DNA of 64,000 nucleotides, taken from NCBI GenBank assembly GCA_009760855.2, contig WPIO01000022.1, positions 3,906,501 to 3,970,500 on the forward strand, in the 5' to 3' direction. The notes below the pieces were generated by a model that was not told the origin of the DNA, did no database searches, and saw only the letters and a program-made list of their open reading frames with translations. Below are positions 10,914 through 23,985 of this stretch, in pieces. This stretch comes from Cristatella mucedo. Lineage: Eukaryota; Bryozoa; Phylactolaemata; Cristatellidae. The number at the start of each line of letters is the position of its first letter. Within the stretch, counting starts at the first letter, position 1. The position numbers and the translations under genes were made by a program.

Positions 10914-13900
10914 TCAAGATTGTTTATCCGAAAGGCGCCACCGCCACCAGGCAACACGCATTCGAGTCCACGCTGCTTCCCAGGAGTCAATAGCAGGTCG
11001 TACGTCAAGCATAGCAAATCTGTGAGACGATTTGTCAACCTGACCACCGTCATAGTAATCAATTATGTAGCGCACCTCCTTGCCAGAACGGTCGACGATC
11101 CAGTCGTGTCGGTCAAACGGCAGTTCGTACCTAGACAGGAAATGCACAAACTGTAAACACGGACAATCTTGACTGCAAAAAGAACAACCTTATCAAACTC
11201 ACCAAACTAAAACTCCTGCAATCGCAATTCCATATAATGGCATGCATACCATACAAAGTTGCAAAAGATGAATTAGCTGGGCAACCGTAAGGTTCTTCGA
11301 CAGTACTTACACAAACCTGCATCGCTAAACATTAGATATCGACCAAGAAACAGCTGCTGTTTCTGCTGACCTGCTCAAGGCAAACAGGATTGTCTTGGCT
11401 ACGTTTAAGTTGTCTTGCTAAACGTACACCAGTGCATTGGTATTAATGATTTAAGGTAGCTGCAATGGTCAGGATTAAAAATACCCATTTTAAACAAGAG
11501 CTTGGTGACCAATCACTAAGAACTCATACTAGCAACCTTTTCAGGGCAGAGGAATAATGTTGTATGCATGCACTTCCTTTTGCACTACTCAGGCTGCAAA
11601 TTATAGTAGTCAATTTAGTCACAATCACAGTAACCTACACTTTCATTAAGTCAGAAAGCAAAAACACCATGCATAAGCGTATAAGTATGCAGACATAATA
11701 TGTGGGCTTAGATGCATATCAGAACTTAAGAAGCTTAAGCTCTCCGCCGTCTATTAGCTTTCCATTATCTAAACCATGCTCAAACCGTGTCCCACCAACT
11801 CAACAAAGCTTTATTCCAAAGCTCATCTGACATGATATGTCAAGTCTGCCAAGCTTTGCCACGTTTGTTTCCTGTTTACGGTTTTAATTACTGTGCAAGT
11901 AGTTCACTTTTGCATTCATTCTGTTCAGGCATTGTCTTCCAATTGAGGGCATTTGCATAGCCAGGACCGGCACATGCATACCAGATGTGAGGATGCATGT
12001 ACTTATCTCTGCTTAACTAAAAGCAGAACTGCTCAGGAAAATCTTTTTGCCAGTGGAGATTGACTGGGCATTGGGCTGTCCTTGTTTAGTTACCAGTTTG
12101 GCAACATGGCTCTTACTCAGCCTTTTGAAAAAGAGCAACGCAGCACAGGCATAGCTAAGACAGCATATAATGCAAACATTCGCTAACTATACGAACTAGA
12201 CGATGTTCAGGAGTAACTGACTTGGTCCAACCTTTCACATGCCTTTATCGTATCTTTCTACACAATAATTTCACAAGAAAAGAGTAACTTTCAGAGACAA
12301 CTGGGCACAAGCAAATGTGGCTATCGGCTGCGCCTCACTCATCCTGCCCAAAAATAGCCCTCATACCTGCATACAGGTATGCCACATGAGGTACACGCAT
12401 GAGGCAAAAAAGCTATGGCTCAGCAGCTCAGATGTCATGAACAGGCAGCAATTTCAAAGTACAGTGTGACAGAAGGTAGCCAGCAGTGGTTCTGACTGTA
12501 GAAAAAGATTTGCATCAATCGAGGAACGATCCAGCAACCTCTTCATATCGATGACCAAAGTCGCAGGCACGAGTCCCGTGGCATTTGTGTAGCACCCGAA
12601 TAGAGATTAAGTTCTCTTAGGATGGTATACAAATGAATTACATTTTTTACATTACTGGTCCAGTGCTCTAACTGATTGAGAGCTTTCAAGACAGCTCTTC
12701 CTACTTCGTTACACGTGCGCTAAGGTGTAATGAATTCTTGGGCAATGTCCAGCAAATCATTATGTGCTAACTTCTAATGTACTTTAGCCGACTCCTGGAG
12801 TACTGCCAGAATGCAAATGGAGGAATAATTGCAATTGGGTGCCGAGCTGCAACCATTACATCTGCCCAGATCGGTGACCAGAGAATATCCACTGCTGGAC
12901 TGCATGTCCTGGCAAGTGAGAGATAACTCCACATGCTCACACTCGTGGTCTGTTGCAGTTATGCACCTCTGAACGGCTGAAAGCAAGTGTGGCCTCTGGG
13001 AGCAGTAAACAGTATTTGTAAAATGCCTAATGACGATAGACTTTCGGAGTAAGAGGAAAGAAATTTCGTCAAGTGGAGACAATCCCAGACCATATTATTC
13101 ATTTCGTTTATTTTTTTCAAGCATGATTTTACTTACCATTCAATGGCATTTCACTTTACAGCAAATGTAAAGCGCCTAGAGAGAGATTAAGTTCTCTGAG
13201 GGCGCTTTATCAAGTGAATTGTTATTATTATTATTATCATCTGAATAGCCCGACCAGAGCAAATAAATGACAGCAAACACGTGCAAGCTAGCTTAAGAGA
13301 CATGGTACAGTTTGGCAAATGCAATGATTCAAAATCACACAAGCTAAGAATGAATATTTACCCCATCCAGTTCCTGAAGCGTGCCCTGGGTGAATACTCG
13401 GTCGCTTTACCACCAAATCTCTTCAGTTTCGGCATGGGATCATCTGGTCTACAAAGAAACCAGATAACTAATACAAACACACAAACAGGATAAAAAATAC
13501 TGTACAACAACCACGAAAATGCAGACTAACTCATTTAGAACAAGCTCCCAAATATTTGGGAATCCACCATTCAAGTGGGTTGGTCCAGCGGTTAAGGTGC
13601 TCGCCCTGACCAAGGCCTTGCTGAAGTCGTAAGCTCGAGCCCCCGGGCATAAGTGAAGCGCCTGTATAGAGATCAGGTTCTATCGGGGCACTATACAAAT
13701 GAATTATATACAATTACATATTTCACACTTTATGGCACAAAATATCCCCGTACCCCGACTAGAATGCTTCCCACATTTTGAACATGAGATGCTGGCAACG
13801 AAATGAACTCACCAAAAAGAGTCAACGGGGCAAATTCACCAAAAAGAAGCCAGAAGTTAATCGTAACTTGTCCCAACATACGTCTGCCGCATATATACAA

Positions 13901-16900
13901 GTTAGAAATCCAGGACCTTAGTGCCTAATGTTAGTGCTCATCCTTGCAGTAGGCTTATCACAGAGCCGCAGATCTTATTATTTATATTTAAAATGTAAAA
14001 TATACATTTTTATAATGAATATTTTCAAGCCTTTCTTTTAACAGGTCTGCCGTGCGCTTCTAGACCCGGTTCTTCGAGCTGTTTCGTAGTTTCCATCACA
14101 TCTAATACATACTTAGTGAGCAGCTGGACCAAGCACTTACTGCCAGATTCTATGAGTGAAGTAGTAGAACATCGATCATATTGACCTCAGAACGTCCGGG
14201 GCTGAATACCTCGGGAATTCGAAAAAGCTGTATGACAATGCCTGGTCCCTTCCTACATTGACCGTGGTACTTCATCTATACCTGTACTTTAATTACCTGT
14301 TGGAGCTGAAGACTTAATTATGGCAGCCGTGTGGATGTATTGCAGCCAAAGTTTAAGTACATTCGAAGAGATAAGCTATAAGACTACCATCCTTGTTCGG
14401 CTATGGGAACTTGCTGGAAGTTTTTCCACGATTAGATAATAAAATTCAAGGACGATTAATGAGATGTACAGCAAAACTTGTCCAACCGATATTAGAAATG
14501 AACTCCTGTTGTGGTCTGTGAGCCAAGCTAAACTCATAATTGAAATTTCACGTTGATCCGTCATGTACCGGCCGAGTTATGGAATTTACGAGGCATAAAG
14601 TTGCACTGTAAATGAAGCTGTTTAAAAGCCACGACCATGTAACTCGACAAGCTGCAAGTATTCACCTCGATGTCCCAAGTTTCAACAAGTTGGGACACTT
14701 TTAAGATGCAGTGGTCGCTAAATTTTATATTTTCAGAAATCCTACTTCCAGTTTATGTTCGGGTAAGAGGTGATTTGCCTAACCGTTTTTTTAATATTTT
14801 CCTTTTATATGGAAATCGCCAAAACTCCATATTCCATTTCTAACATGCATACCATTTGAAAGGTACCTTAAACAATTACTCAATTGTTAGCCCAATCATC
14901 TCAGTATTTTCTCGACATTTACTCATAACGATAGCCTATAACTACACGAGGAATCATGAGCAGTATCGAAGCAGTGCTTAAGCAGCTATAGGCAAAAACG
15001 CTAGATTCAATAGAGAGATGCACGAATTTGGCCAGAGCTGGCCAGCACCCGATGATGCGAAAACACGAGCAGCCAGCCAACCATGCACATCGAACCACAA
15101 ACTACTTACTTGGCATGCAGTGCCTCCCATTTCAGTACTTCGTGCCATGCCTGCTCGTTATTGGCATTGTGTATTTTAATGATATTCTCCATATCCACTT
15201 TTTCAATGTCACCGTCTTTCCATCTCCAACCTGAAATATATGAAGACGGCATCGACCACAGACATGTGACCGGCAACACAAACAGCTCTCATTGACCAGG
15301 GCAGGGACAGCCATACAGTCAATCGCAGCAAACACACGTTCAACCAGTGCTTAGTAAACTGTCTTCGATGGCACACTCAAATGCGCACAAGTGTGCAACT
15401 CAGTCCGTGAACTCCACAAAGAAGTGCCAACTGGGTGTATAAACCTTGGATGTAATGCTGGCGAGTCTACCAAAGCGCCACACAAGCTACAGCGGTTTCA
15501 TTGCAAGCAGCCCTTTGCTCGAGTTCAATCCCTTAGAAGTATATTTTCTTCTGAGATTATATGCTATTTTCTTCCATCTCCCTTTGTGCACATCTGATCA
15601 TATGTGAATTTAATCGCCCCTGATGTATTTCTGTTTTGGCATTCACAATTACACAAGTTAACCTGTCTCAAAATCGATATTTAACTGCAGTAACCTTTCA
15701 TTTTCTGCTCTTCAGCTTGATCCTTCTACCAACTCCAACCTCGAAATTGCCACATTACACACACACTCACAAAAACTTCACTGGCTGCCTATCAAGCAGC
15801 GATTCGACTTGAAGATTCCATCTCCGACATTAGCTCCACCCATTCTCTTGCCCCTATCTACCCATCCGAATTTGCTTTGCATAAGGCCTCCCCAGTGCAC
15901 ACCCTGCCTTTCTGTGACTCTGGTCGATTGCTGGTGCCTTTAGCTTCAAATCCCTCGGTGACCATGCCTTCAGCTGTTACACTCCTAAAGCCTGGAACGT
16001 GCTACTGACTGACAACAGGTCATTCCTCAATTTGACGACATTCAAAATAATGCTAAAAATCTACCTGCTCCTCACAGCCTTTGCACGATCCGAGTGAATT
16101 GAAATTTCTAGGCTTGAGTGCTCAGAAACGGCACACAAGTCGGGACGAAGTGAACGAACACAATGCATTGCATAGCGCTCGAGTGAACTTGTCTTTTTTC
16201 TTGGCCCTGGCATGGTTGTCTATGCATAAATGATACTTGGGTGCTTTTGCATGCTTATCTAAGCATTAAACCTCGACTTGTCATAAACTCTTGCTTATTG
16301 AGTCTCTTGCAGCTATTATAAAGTGCTCGGATATCGATTCGGTTCTCTTAGACCACTACCAAAAAAACCTATTCATAAATAGTATACGGCACGACAGCGA
16401 GTACGACATGGGATGACATACGAAAATACCTTTACGGAGCATGGCATTCCAGAACATCTGCTCCGAGGGGTATACCCAATGTCCACCCTCCGGATCGTTG
16501 GCATTAGGGATACCGGATACTTGTCGTTGAGTATTCAAGGTAAAAGGTTGATCAGGTGAAGGCCTCTGGTTTGGAGGAGGCATCTAAAACATAAATTACA
16601 ACAAATGGGGTGAGTGTGACCAATCCGGAATCAAGCAAGTAGGGCAGTGAAGTCGACATGGTCAAAGATAATTTGTGTTATTTACTGCTTACACAATAAA
16701 CAATCTACTACCAAACGTATAAGCAGTGAAGTGACGGATAACTTGCTACACCAGCATCCTAGTTACTACAAAGCATCCAAACCAGATCACAGGCATCTTA
16801 AATGGCAGTGGGAGCAACCCAAACATTGGAATGTGCCAGTTTGCTATTCGATACCCCGACGTAATTATGCTTCCTTCCTGGTCCCTCTAAAAGACAGAAT

Positions 16901-18146
16901 GGGGCAACAGAGTTGGCACGGTGTAGTAGTAATACGTACCCAACTCTGCTAGTCCATCGGCAATTTCCACAATCTTATTTCAACCTTAAACAGCTATGCA
17001 TTAGGCTCCAGCATAGTACCGCATAGGGGGCTGAAATAGTGGCTAGTTAGTAACGTGTGACCAGAATTTAATTTTCCGAGTAATATACCAGGTCTCCAGG
17101 CACAACATGGTGGAAAGGGTCCGAGGCAGCAATGCATGCCGAGGACAGGATCCCCGTGCAGCTGGGTTGGATACGGTCGTATAGTCGTGTACGTGTTGAT
17201 TGGCCATTTTTGTCGTTTTAATACATTAAATGTACATGTGCTATCAAGGTGACAGGATAATCAGTGCAGGCTGCAAAATAAACGTATCGTCATGCACACG
17301 ACATCCTGAACTTGCCAATCAGACGTTTATATACTGCTGACTAAGAAAACAACAGGCAGAGCTTTCAACTTGTGATTCTACTATGGACAAGTGCCATAAT
17401 TTTAATAATAACTCAAGAAATTTGTAGAGAACCCTAAACAGAGTTAAATCTCTCTACAGACTTGCATAAGGCATAAAAATGTGCTCAGTAGCACCCCTAC
17501 CCCGACCAGCAACACTGCATTCAGGAATACTACAGCACTGGTTGCTCTGAGTGTGTTACTGATAAAAAGACATGCTGCAAGTGAAAGAATACCGAGAAAG
17601 AACAGTGGAAGAAAGAGAGAATACCGACAGGTATTGACAGAAAAGAGAAAGCGAAATGAGAGAAAGCGATGGGAGAAGGAAAAAGAGAGAAAAGAGAAAA
17701 CCAAGAGAGACAGCGAGACAGAGGTGGATAAAGAAAGCCGATACATGGGAAAGTGAGATCGCATGAAAGTTTGAGAGTGAGCAAGAGCATAAGTGAAAGA
17801 GAGTGACAGTAACTCTGCTCTCATAAACCGATACCATGTTTGTCGGATTGATGTCGCTGGTGGCCTGGCTCGCAGCATGCATAGGGCAGCCACTGGCAAA
17901 CTGTTGCTGAGCTGCTCGCTCGGCAGGGCTCTGATGTACGACCGGACAGCTTCGGATGGCATCTTTGTCAGACTGGGTGCCAGACCCGTGTGCAGTAGGG
18001 CCGCTGCTGCTCTCCTTGCTCAGCAGGGTCGTCGTATGAGGACATGTGGTGCAGGATTTCTCCCCACCAGCAGATGCAGCAGCAGCAGGCGTGCCTACAG
18101 CCATCACTTCATGGGCTGCAGCCGATGATGTGGCTGAACCCATGTC
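10914..18146 (-). CDS. HCCS: holocytochrome c synthase (cytochrome c heme lyase)
   Basis: HCCS attaches heme covalently to the CXXCH of apocytochrome c at the mitochondrial inner membrane, facing the intermembrane space. Five minus-strand exons join with correct phases: 18146-17835 (ATG at 18143), 16583-16430, 15230-15110, 13448-13362, 11130-10914, giving 295 residues (human about 268). Conserved blocks are [102 protein letters not shown] and RVAWWRW. His175, in IIKIH, corresponds to the known axial heme ligand (human His154). Residues 1-103 are Ala/Ser-rich and hold three Cys-Pro heme-regulatory motifs at 34, 66 and 86. The exon containing the ATG starts just 3 bases upstream of it after a CCAG acceptor, so an untranslated exon must lie further right. 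The frame is intact. Confidence 0.95.
12558..12645 (+). mobile_element. SINE-A fragment
   Basis: Retains the B-box region (GGCACGAGTCCCGTGGCAT) and the tail GAATAGAGATTAAGTTCTC, ending in ACAAATGAATTAC. It lies in the last intron of HCCS. Confidence 0.65.
13085..13240 (+). mobile_element. LINE-A 3' UTR fragment
   Basis: Family 3' end with the terminal stem-loop (AAAGCGCCTAGAGAGAGATT) and (ATT)n tail. It is antisense within the last HCCS intron. Confidence 0.7.
13572..13712 (+). mobile_element. SINE-A
   Basis: Box A-like TGGTCCAGCGGTTAAGGTGC, B-box region AAGCTCGAGCCC, then the family tail, ending in ACAAATGAATTATA. It is antisense in the HCCS intron just upstream of the fourth coding exon. 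Confidence 0.75.
15700..16115 (+). mobile_element. LINE fragment (reverse transcriptase C-terminus)
   Basis: Encodes [14 protein letters not shown] and then, after frameshifts, [16 protein letters not shown], the characteristic end of Jockey-superfamily ORF2 proteins. Stops interrupt the frame. It sits in an HCCS intron. Confidence 0.65.
17560..17830. repeat. purine-rich low-complexity tract in HCCS intron 1
   Basis: GAAAGA/GAGA-rich on the plus strand, so pyrimidine-rich in the HCCS pre-mRNA. It immediately follows the first coding exon and its GTATCG donor. Open frames reading through it on either strand are compositional artefacts. Confidence 0.6.
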
Positions 18147-18691
18147 CTGGAAGAATCGAAGAGGAGTTTGACACGATACGAGCTGAACGAATAAACAAAA
18201 ATGCCTGCCAAAAGTATGAGGGGATTGACCACAAACTCAGGTAGGCATTGCAAACCCAACAAGGATCGTGGAAATTAAACCCCATAGTGTCGGCATACAC
18301 CCGTGTCATGTAGGCTAGAGAGCCATAATAATTGTCCAGGCAGTAAAAACAACAACTTTAGTTGGATAAAGGAGAAGGAGATCACAATTGCATAATGATC
18401 TATGACAATGTGGATCTAAATATAAATCAAATAACAAAAGCAAACTTGGGGCCTAGGGGACGATAAAAACCTGATAATTTGCATATTGAGAACTAAATAA
18501 ACATACATTAAATAGTTTTATGTATATCAGACTCCAAAATGGCGAGAACCTTGAACAACTGAATATAAGCCGAAGAAACAGAAGCCAAATCAAGTATGAA
18601 AGCAGAAAAGTAAACGCTACATATATCTATGCTAAGCTTGACAAAACTTAAGCCAGACGAAAGACACAGCCAGATCGAAGACACCTATCAA

Positions 18692-18822
18692 GCCATTGGT
18701 TTGGCCCAGTGGTTAAGGTGTTCGCCCCGACCCAGGTCTGGCCGAGGTCGTGGGCTCGTGGCATATGTGAAGCGCCTGAATAGATGAATTTCTCTTATGG
18801 TGCTATACAAATGAATAATATT
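18692..18822 (+). mobile_element. SINE-A
   Basis: Clear head (TTTGGCCCAGTGGTTAAGGT) and tail (GAAGCGCCTGAATAGA), ending in ACAAATGAATAATA. Part of the B-box region has been lost. Confidence 0.75.
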
Positions 18823-19204
18823 TAATTTAATTTAATAACCTCGGGTATGAAAGTGAAGCAAAGCAGTCAAGTAAGATACTGCTCACCTACAGCAGCATCA
18901 GCATACCTTAGGACAAATAATTATTTTTCTAACGTAAGACTAAAATGACCGTGGCTACCTTTGGTTGCTAGAAGAGCACCAACAGCCGATGGCTCTATAA
19001 TAACAGTACCATGACATTAGTAAAGCGCCATAAGAGAACCAAATCTCTGTCTAGGCACTCCACATATGCTAGAAAGGAAGTGTGTCAACTGGTTTTTGAT
19101 GTCACCCAGTATCAGAACACATAACCAAACAAAAGAGCAATGCCAAAAAAAACCAGCAGATACTGTGACAAACAGGTGGCTTTGAAACTTCTTTTCAAGT
19201 CAAG

Positions 19205-19489
19205 TCAGGGGTGAGTTCTGGGCTTTGGGAACAAACAATTAAGAGACCGATCTCCCAGGGATTTGTGGTCGGTTAAAGGCATAACTAAACGACTTGTCAA
19301 AAAAACATGCGGCACGAAGTGAAGCCTCCATAGAAAGTATTTCGGATGGGTGTACCGGAGCCAGACAAAGAAGGAATTAAAAGCAGATACGATATGCTGC
19401 TTGATAGTGAGCCATAAGAGGTGGGTGCGCAGCAATATAAGGTAGCAGTGGCCAAGTTCGCGACAGATAAGCCAAGCTACAGTTTGCAC
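19205..19489 (-). mobile_element. LINE fragment
   Basis: The minus-strand frame ends PLTDHKSLGDRSLNCLF, an ORF2 C-terminal remnant, and is followed by unalignable sequence. It may belong to the LINE-A group. Confidence 0.45.
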
Positions 19490-19794
19490 TAATTTAAAAA
19501 CAGTAAGCTTCTAATTGTTCAGACAGAAAGACCACTGTTCTACTAGGCTTGGCAGAGCATGTAACAGGGACAATGATAATGCCGATGGAATGGGGAGAGG
19601 TTGCATGTCGTGCAGCACAATTACATAATAGTCACAATGCAAATCTGTACTAAAGGACACAGTGCAAACCTGTACTATAGGATTGACATTTGAAAAGAGA
19701 CTCGATAGAAATATGTACAGATTGCATTAGCAATAAGCAGGCATTAGCAGCCGACAGATGTGGTACAGAGAAGCCTTCTGCAAATCCACAAAGA

Positions 19795-20750
19795 CTAAAT
19801 GGGTGTTATGCAGGAGAGGTTTCTACAGTATATTCAACGCCTGCAAGGCTTTTGGTAAGCATGCGGTAGCCAACAGACTTATAGGGGAGTAAAGTCACAT
19901 GTGGTGCTAGCTAATCCTGTGGAAAGTATCTGTAATGCATCGATTGACACCGAGACCCCTCGAGAATGCAAACAGCTAGCCTTCTTGGTTCACTAGTGCA
20001 GAAATATGGTCAGAAATTTCCCAAAACATGGAACAGCCACCGATGTAAATTGGAATGTGGGAATTCTGATGAATTGCTTATCGGGATCATGCCCTTTCAA
20101 TTGAGAGGCAGTATAGGCCAAATCATATATGCTGAGCTGAAGTTCAGTACATATATCACCTAAGGTGCAGTGTAGGCAGTCCAATAAACCAGACTAAACA
20201 CCCAGGTCAAAACCAAAAGTGCAAGGGGGTGCTACTTAACTTAGTACCTCCGGATGGAGATACAAGAAATGTGTCGCAGAAGAAAGAGCCAACGATAAGG
20301 GAAGCGTGGCATTATGTATGGCAATTGCATGGCATTGTGTACAGGCAAGGATCTGTTGCCCGACCTTGGAGCCAGGTGAAAGCTTCAGCTGGCAACACGT
20401 TGTTATTTTCATGCCTCATCCCGCGAAACGCTTAACACTGCTCGTACACTGTCATTAGGAGGGCGAGGAACGCCTCGATAAGGCCAATGTACGAGGTCAC
20501 GACTGAAGAAAAGCTGGCCGAGCGTCTGTACGAGCCTTTCTTCACCGAGTTCCAGGCCGAGAAAGAGGCCGTAGTCTGCTCTCTATTGCTTCGCTGTATT
20601 TTAAGACTGACGATACTATCCTTTCGGAGAGCTTCTTTTGGGCCCTCTTGGCTCAGTAGATTACACGGCTCGTTAAAGAAGGAGTACTCGAAATGATATA
20701 TGTGTTTCAATTACGAAACTGTGTGATTGTAAGCATGAATCATAAAACCC
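19795..20750. repeat. dispersed repeat block C, copy 1
   Basis: Nearly 1 kb shared with 51130-52100, and its first part also with 55335-55565. It begins with LINE-B-like CCACAAAGACTAAATGGG and runs through GAATGCAAACAGCTAGCC. Near 20495-20600 it carries a codon-like stretch (EVTTEEKLAERLYEPFFTEF). Here a base gain before EVTTEE breaks the frame that is open in copy 2. The origin is unknown. Confidence 0.65.
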
Positions 20751-22000
20751 TGAAAAACCAAGACGGGCCACGATTTGCGCGACCATCTGGAAAGGTCGGT
20801 CTCATCATTTCGTGGCCGGCTAGCATCTAGATCATTCGAACGGACCAGCTGTATTTCACGGATTTCAGCACAGGCACGGGCTCGTTACCAAGCGAGCTGC
20901 AGCGGGGGCTGTAAGACGAAAATGAAGGGAAAACGAAAGCAGTCGCCAATTAAGTAGCACGAGTGAACCGACGAGAGATATCGGTGAAGCTAAGCGCGGA
21001 GATAAAACGGCGAGATTGCATAAATGCAGCTCTTTAAAAGATCGCAGACAGACGAAATACACCGCCAGGCTGGTTCAAAAATTAACCAACCCAACGAGAC
21101 AAATTGTCTTACCCAATACTTTGCTCTTGAAATAGCGTAGGTTCAACTAGGAACAAAAAAGTAGCCGACAAATGACGAGCTGCGGTGTCCACGAGAGAGG
21201 ACCTGCGAGCCGGCCAGCGCCGGAGACTGTACCCCGGCAACGACACTCTTACGTACAGACTGCTTCAATGTAAATGAGTTACATACAACGAGATCTTAAA
21301 TCCTCTATTATACTGTTTTATTAATTCTGAATTATTAAAATATAATAAATGCGAAGGCACAAACAACTGATCAATGAGCTGCTAATGGTCATTGGTTGAG
21401 CATAAGTACCGCCATTTTGAGATTGCTGCACGACTTTTGGTCACACATACTGAACCTTATGATACACGAAAGTACAACGTGTATGCTATTAGTTATCTCT
21501 TCTCTGGCTGTAAGTCGTAAAGTGTCTGCATAGAGGTTCAGTTCTCATAGATTTCTAACAAAAGACTTATTTGTATCACAATCTTCGCACAAAACATAGC
21601 TCTCGTAAGAGCGAGCGCCACATCTTCACGTGTAGCAAGCTGGCAGATAACTTGTTATGTATAGAAATATTAATGCTTTAGGTACCGTAGATTACGATCC
21701 ATGCGGTAATTAATTTCATCATTATTCATGATGAACCACTATTCCTAGCAACCATTTGCGAGGTCATAATAAAATCAGTCCGTCGGTTTTTCAATATATA
21801 ACTTCTATGTACATACAAACTCAACAAAAGTCTTTTTACACCTGGAATGGTGACGCTCGCCTCGCGCACCAGCTGATTTATTTTGAATTAGCATTGAGAA
21901 GAATCCATAGTGAATTTCCGCGCACGGCATAATAAATGCAATCTTAATGTCTTGCTTAAGTAAAAAGTATTGTTTTAGCACATGTAATTTAAAAGGAAGT
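20751..22000. other. no gene recognised
   Basis: GC-rich at about 20760-21260, then AT-rich. The GC-rich part could hold the HCCS promoter and untranslated first exon, but no splice-linked exon could be proven. Confidence 0.3.
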
Positions 22001-23090
22001 CGGTCCTTTGCAGTTTTTAATAACCTCTCTTATACGCCGCAGCATTGAGTCCGTCACCTCTTACAAGTCTTGAGGGAATATTACCCCGGTAGTACTGCCG
22101 CAGGCTGAACAGAGTCCAGGCTCACACAACAACAGCTCCTGCGGAGTCACAGTAGGCGCAGAATCGGACCTCAGACAGCGCTCCAACATATCCCAAAAAA
22201 TTGTCTATGGTTTTTAGATCCAGGCGACTGACTAAGACAACTTGCAACTCTTACTGCTGCTTCAGTGAAAAATCTTTTGGAAATTTTTGCTCTGTGCTTC
22301 GGGTCATTGTCCTATTGCAACATGTATTCGTTCCCCCAGAAGAGCACAAGCACTTGGAATCCCAGCATTTTTCACCACATTGATTTAAAATGATGGCCCT
22401 GTAAGTCCATTAATACGGTGCAAAATTCAGCCAGCGGAGGAAAAAAACAACTCCAAATCGCAATAATTTCAATTTCAAATTTCACTACTGCCTGGAGCCA
22501 GTCAGGGCGACACATAATATTTTAAACAACTTAAGGATATTCTTCGTTTGCTGTTAGCGCGAAAAGCAAGACTTTTGACTCGGCTCATAAAACTCGACTC
22601 CGGTCGTCTGCCGTGAAGTGTGCGTTATCCCGGGTCCATCTGAAACGATCCCTCCTCTTCTGTGTTGCCAGGTGAGGAAAGGCAAGCTTTTGGAGATCCT
22701 TGTCAATATTCTATGCCTGGAACCTCTTTGGCGCTGTCTCTTCTCAGATGAACGTGCTGGTGTGGTCGCCAGCGACTAACACAGCTCTAAGAGTGCTGGT
22801 GCCCTCCGTCGTCAAATAGCCAGTATTTTCAGATGAAAGCCGTCCCGCCGGGTCGTCTTACTTGGCCGACCTGAGCTTGGTGGCCTACTAGCCGTGGTGC
22901 CATGCCTTCTAAGCTAATCGAAAATTGTAGCACACTGCTCTGCGGCTGATTTGAAGAGTCCGCGCCACTCATTTGCTTAGGCCAGTTTCGTGCAAGGCCT
23001 GCAGTCGTCCTTTTGTGGTTCTGTCGAGTGGCGACCTCCTTGGCATCTTGAACTAAGCGCCCAAACAAGCCAAATGAAGTTGGTACTCTT
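22000..23090 (-). mobile_element. decayed Tc1/mariner element
   Basis: Read on the minus strand, the start at about 23065 encodes MPRRSPLDRTTKGRLQALHE, a Tc1-type paired-like helix-turn-helix, then a GRPSKTTRRD-like hinge. Near 22310-22200 it encodes DNDPKHRAKISKRFF and a degraded QSPDLK segment, the second and third parts of the DDE domain. Stops and frameshifts are frequent. Terminal inverted repeats were not located. Confidence 0.75.
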
Positions 23091-23399
23091 GTCGGCTGGT
23101 TAGGGAAACCTACCCCTCGGACTCACAGCTACGGCGCAGACATTAAAGAGCTCGTAATGAACAAAATGTTACAAAATTGAGGAATTTTCAGTCCTTACAG
23201 CGCCATTTTTAAATAACCAGAATCCATAATAACCTCGCAGTTTTTGCACTTAACACACAGTGTATTTACGACGAGTGACAGCTGTTCCACCTTGACTACT
23301 TGACTGCTGCGGTCACGGTTTAGTGGATCCAGTAGCTGTGCTTGTAGCTCCAGTTCCGTTCGACCTATTCGTGCATTTGTATGTAATGTAATGTAATGT

Positions 23400-23985
23400 A
23401 TCTCCGCCTGTAACTCCACAAGGTCATAAAGACCATGTGGGTGTTACGCAGGAGAGTTTTGCATAGCGCACCCACACCTAAGCGGCTTTTGGTATGCATT
23501 CGGTAGCCAACAGACTTCGTCTCACGCAAAAAGAGAAAGTGGGAAGCATAGCAGAGTCAGGAGAGCAGTTGAGGTAGTGAGTAGCATGGAAGTAGCAGTT
23601 CAGGACCGCTGAAAAAAATGTGCCATAGTGGGCAGTAGGAGAGTAGTTGTCGCTGTGTAAGAATTGTGGAAGCGATTTCCACAGTCTAGGACCTGCAGAG
23701 CTAAAGCTTCTGTCGCCAACGGTCTTTAAGCGGAGGAATGAGACAGCTAATTTATTGTCCACACAGGACCTGAGGGCGAGAACAGGCTGAAACTGATGCA
23801 ACAGTTCAGCTAGGTATGGAGGAGCCAAGCCGTGGCGGCCCTTGTGGGTCAGCGTAAGAACCTTGCTCTGAATCCGTTGGTCAACCGGCATCCATCTTAG
23901 CTCTTTTAGCAAAGGAGACATGTGCTCAAACTTCTGGGGTTTGAAGACTAGCCTTGCAGCCATATTCATAGTCAGCTGCAGTGGC
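23400..23985 (-). mobile_element. LINE-B 3' end, best-preserved copy
   Basis: An open minus-strand frame (23969-23478) gives NMAARLVFKPQKFEHMSPLL, LLKELRWMPVDQRIQSKVL, GRHGLAPPYLAELL and LKTVGDRSFSSAGPRLWKSLP, the reverse transcriptase thumb and C-terminal tail of a Jockey-superfamily LINE. It is truncated at its 5' end, which is common for LINE copies. Confidence 0.8.

Noticed and set aside
17444-18143. Long Ser/Leu/Phe-rich continuation of the HCCS first exon
   Set aside because: Past the 17834 donor it is pyrimidine-rich intron; homology stops exactly at the splice site.
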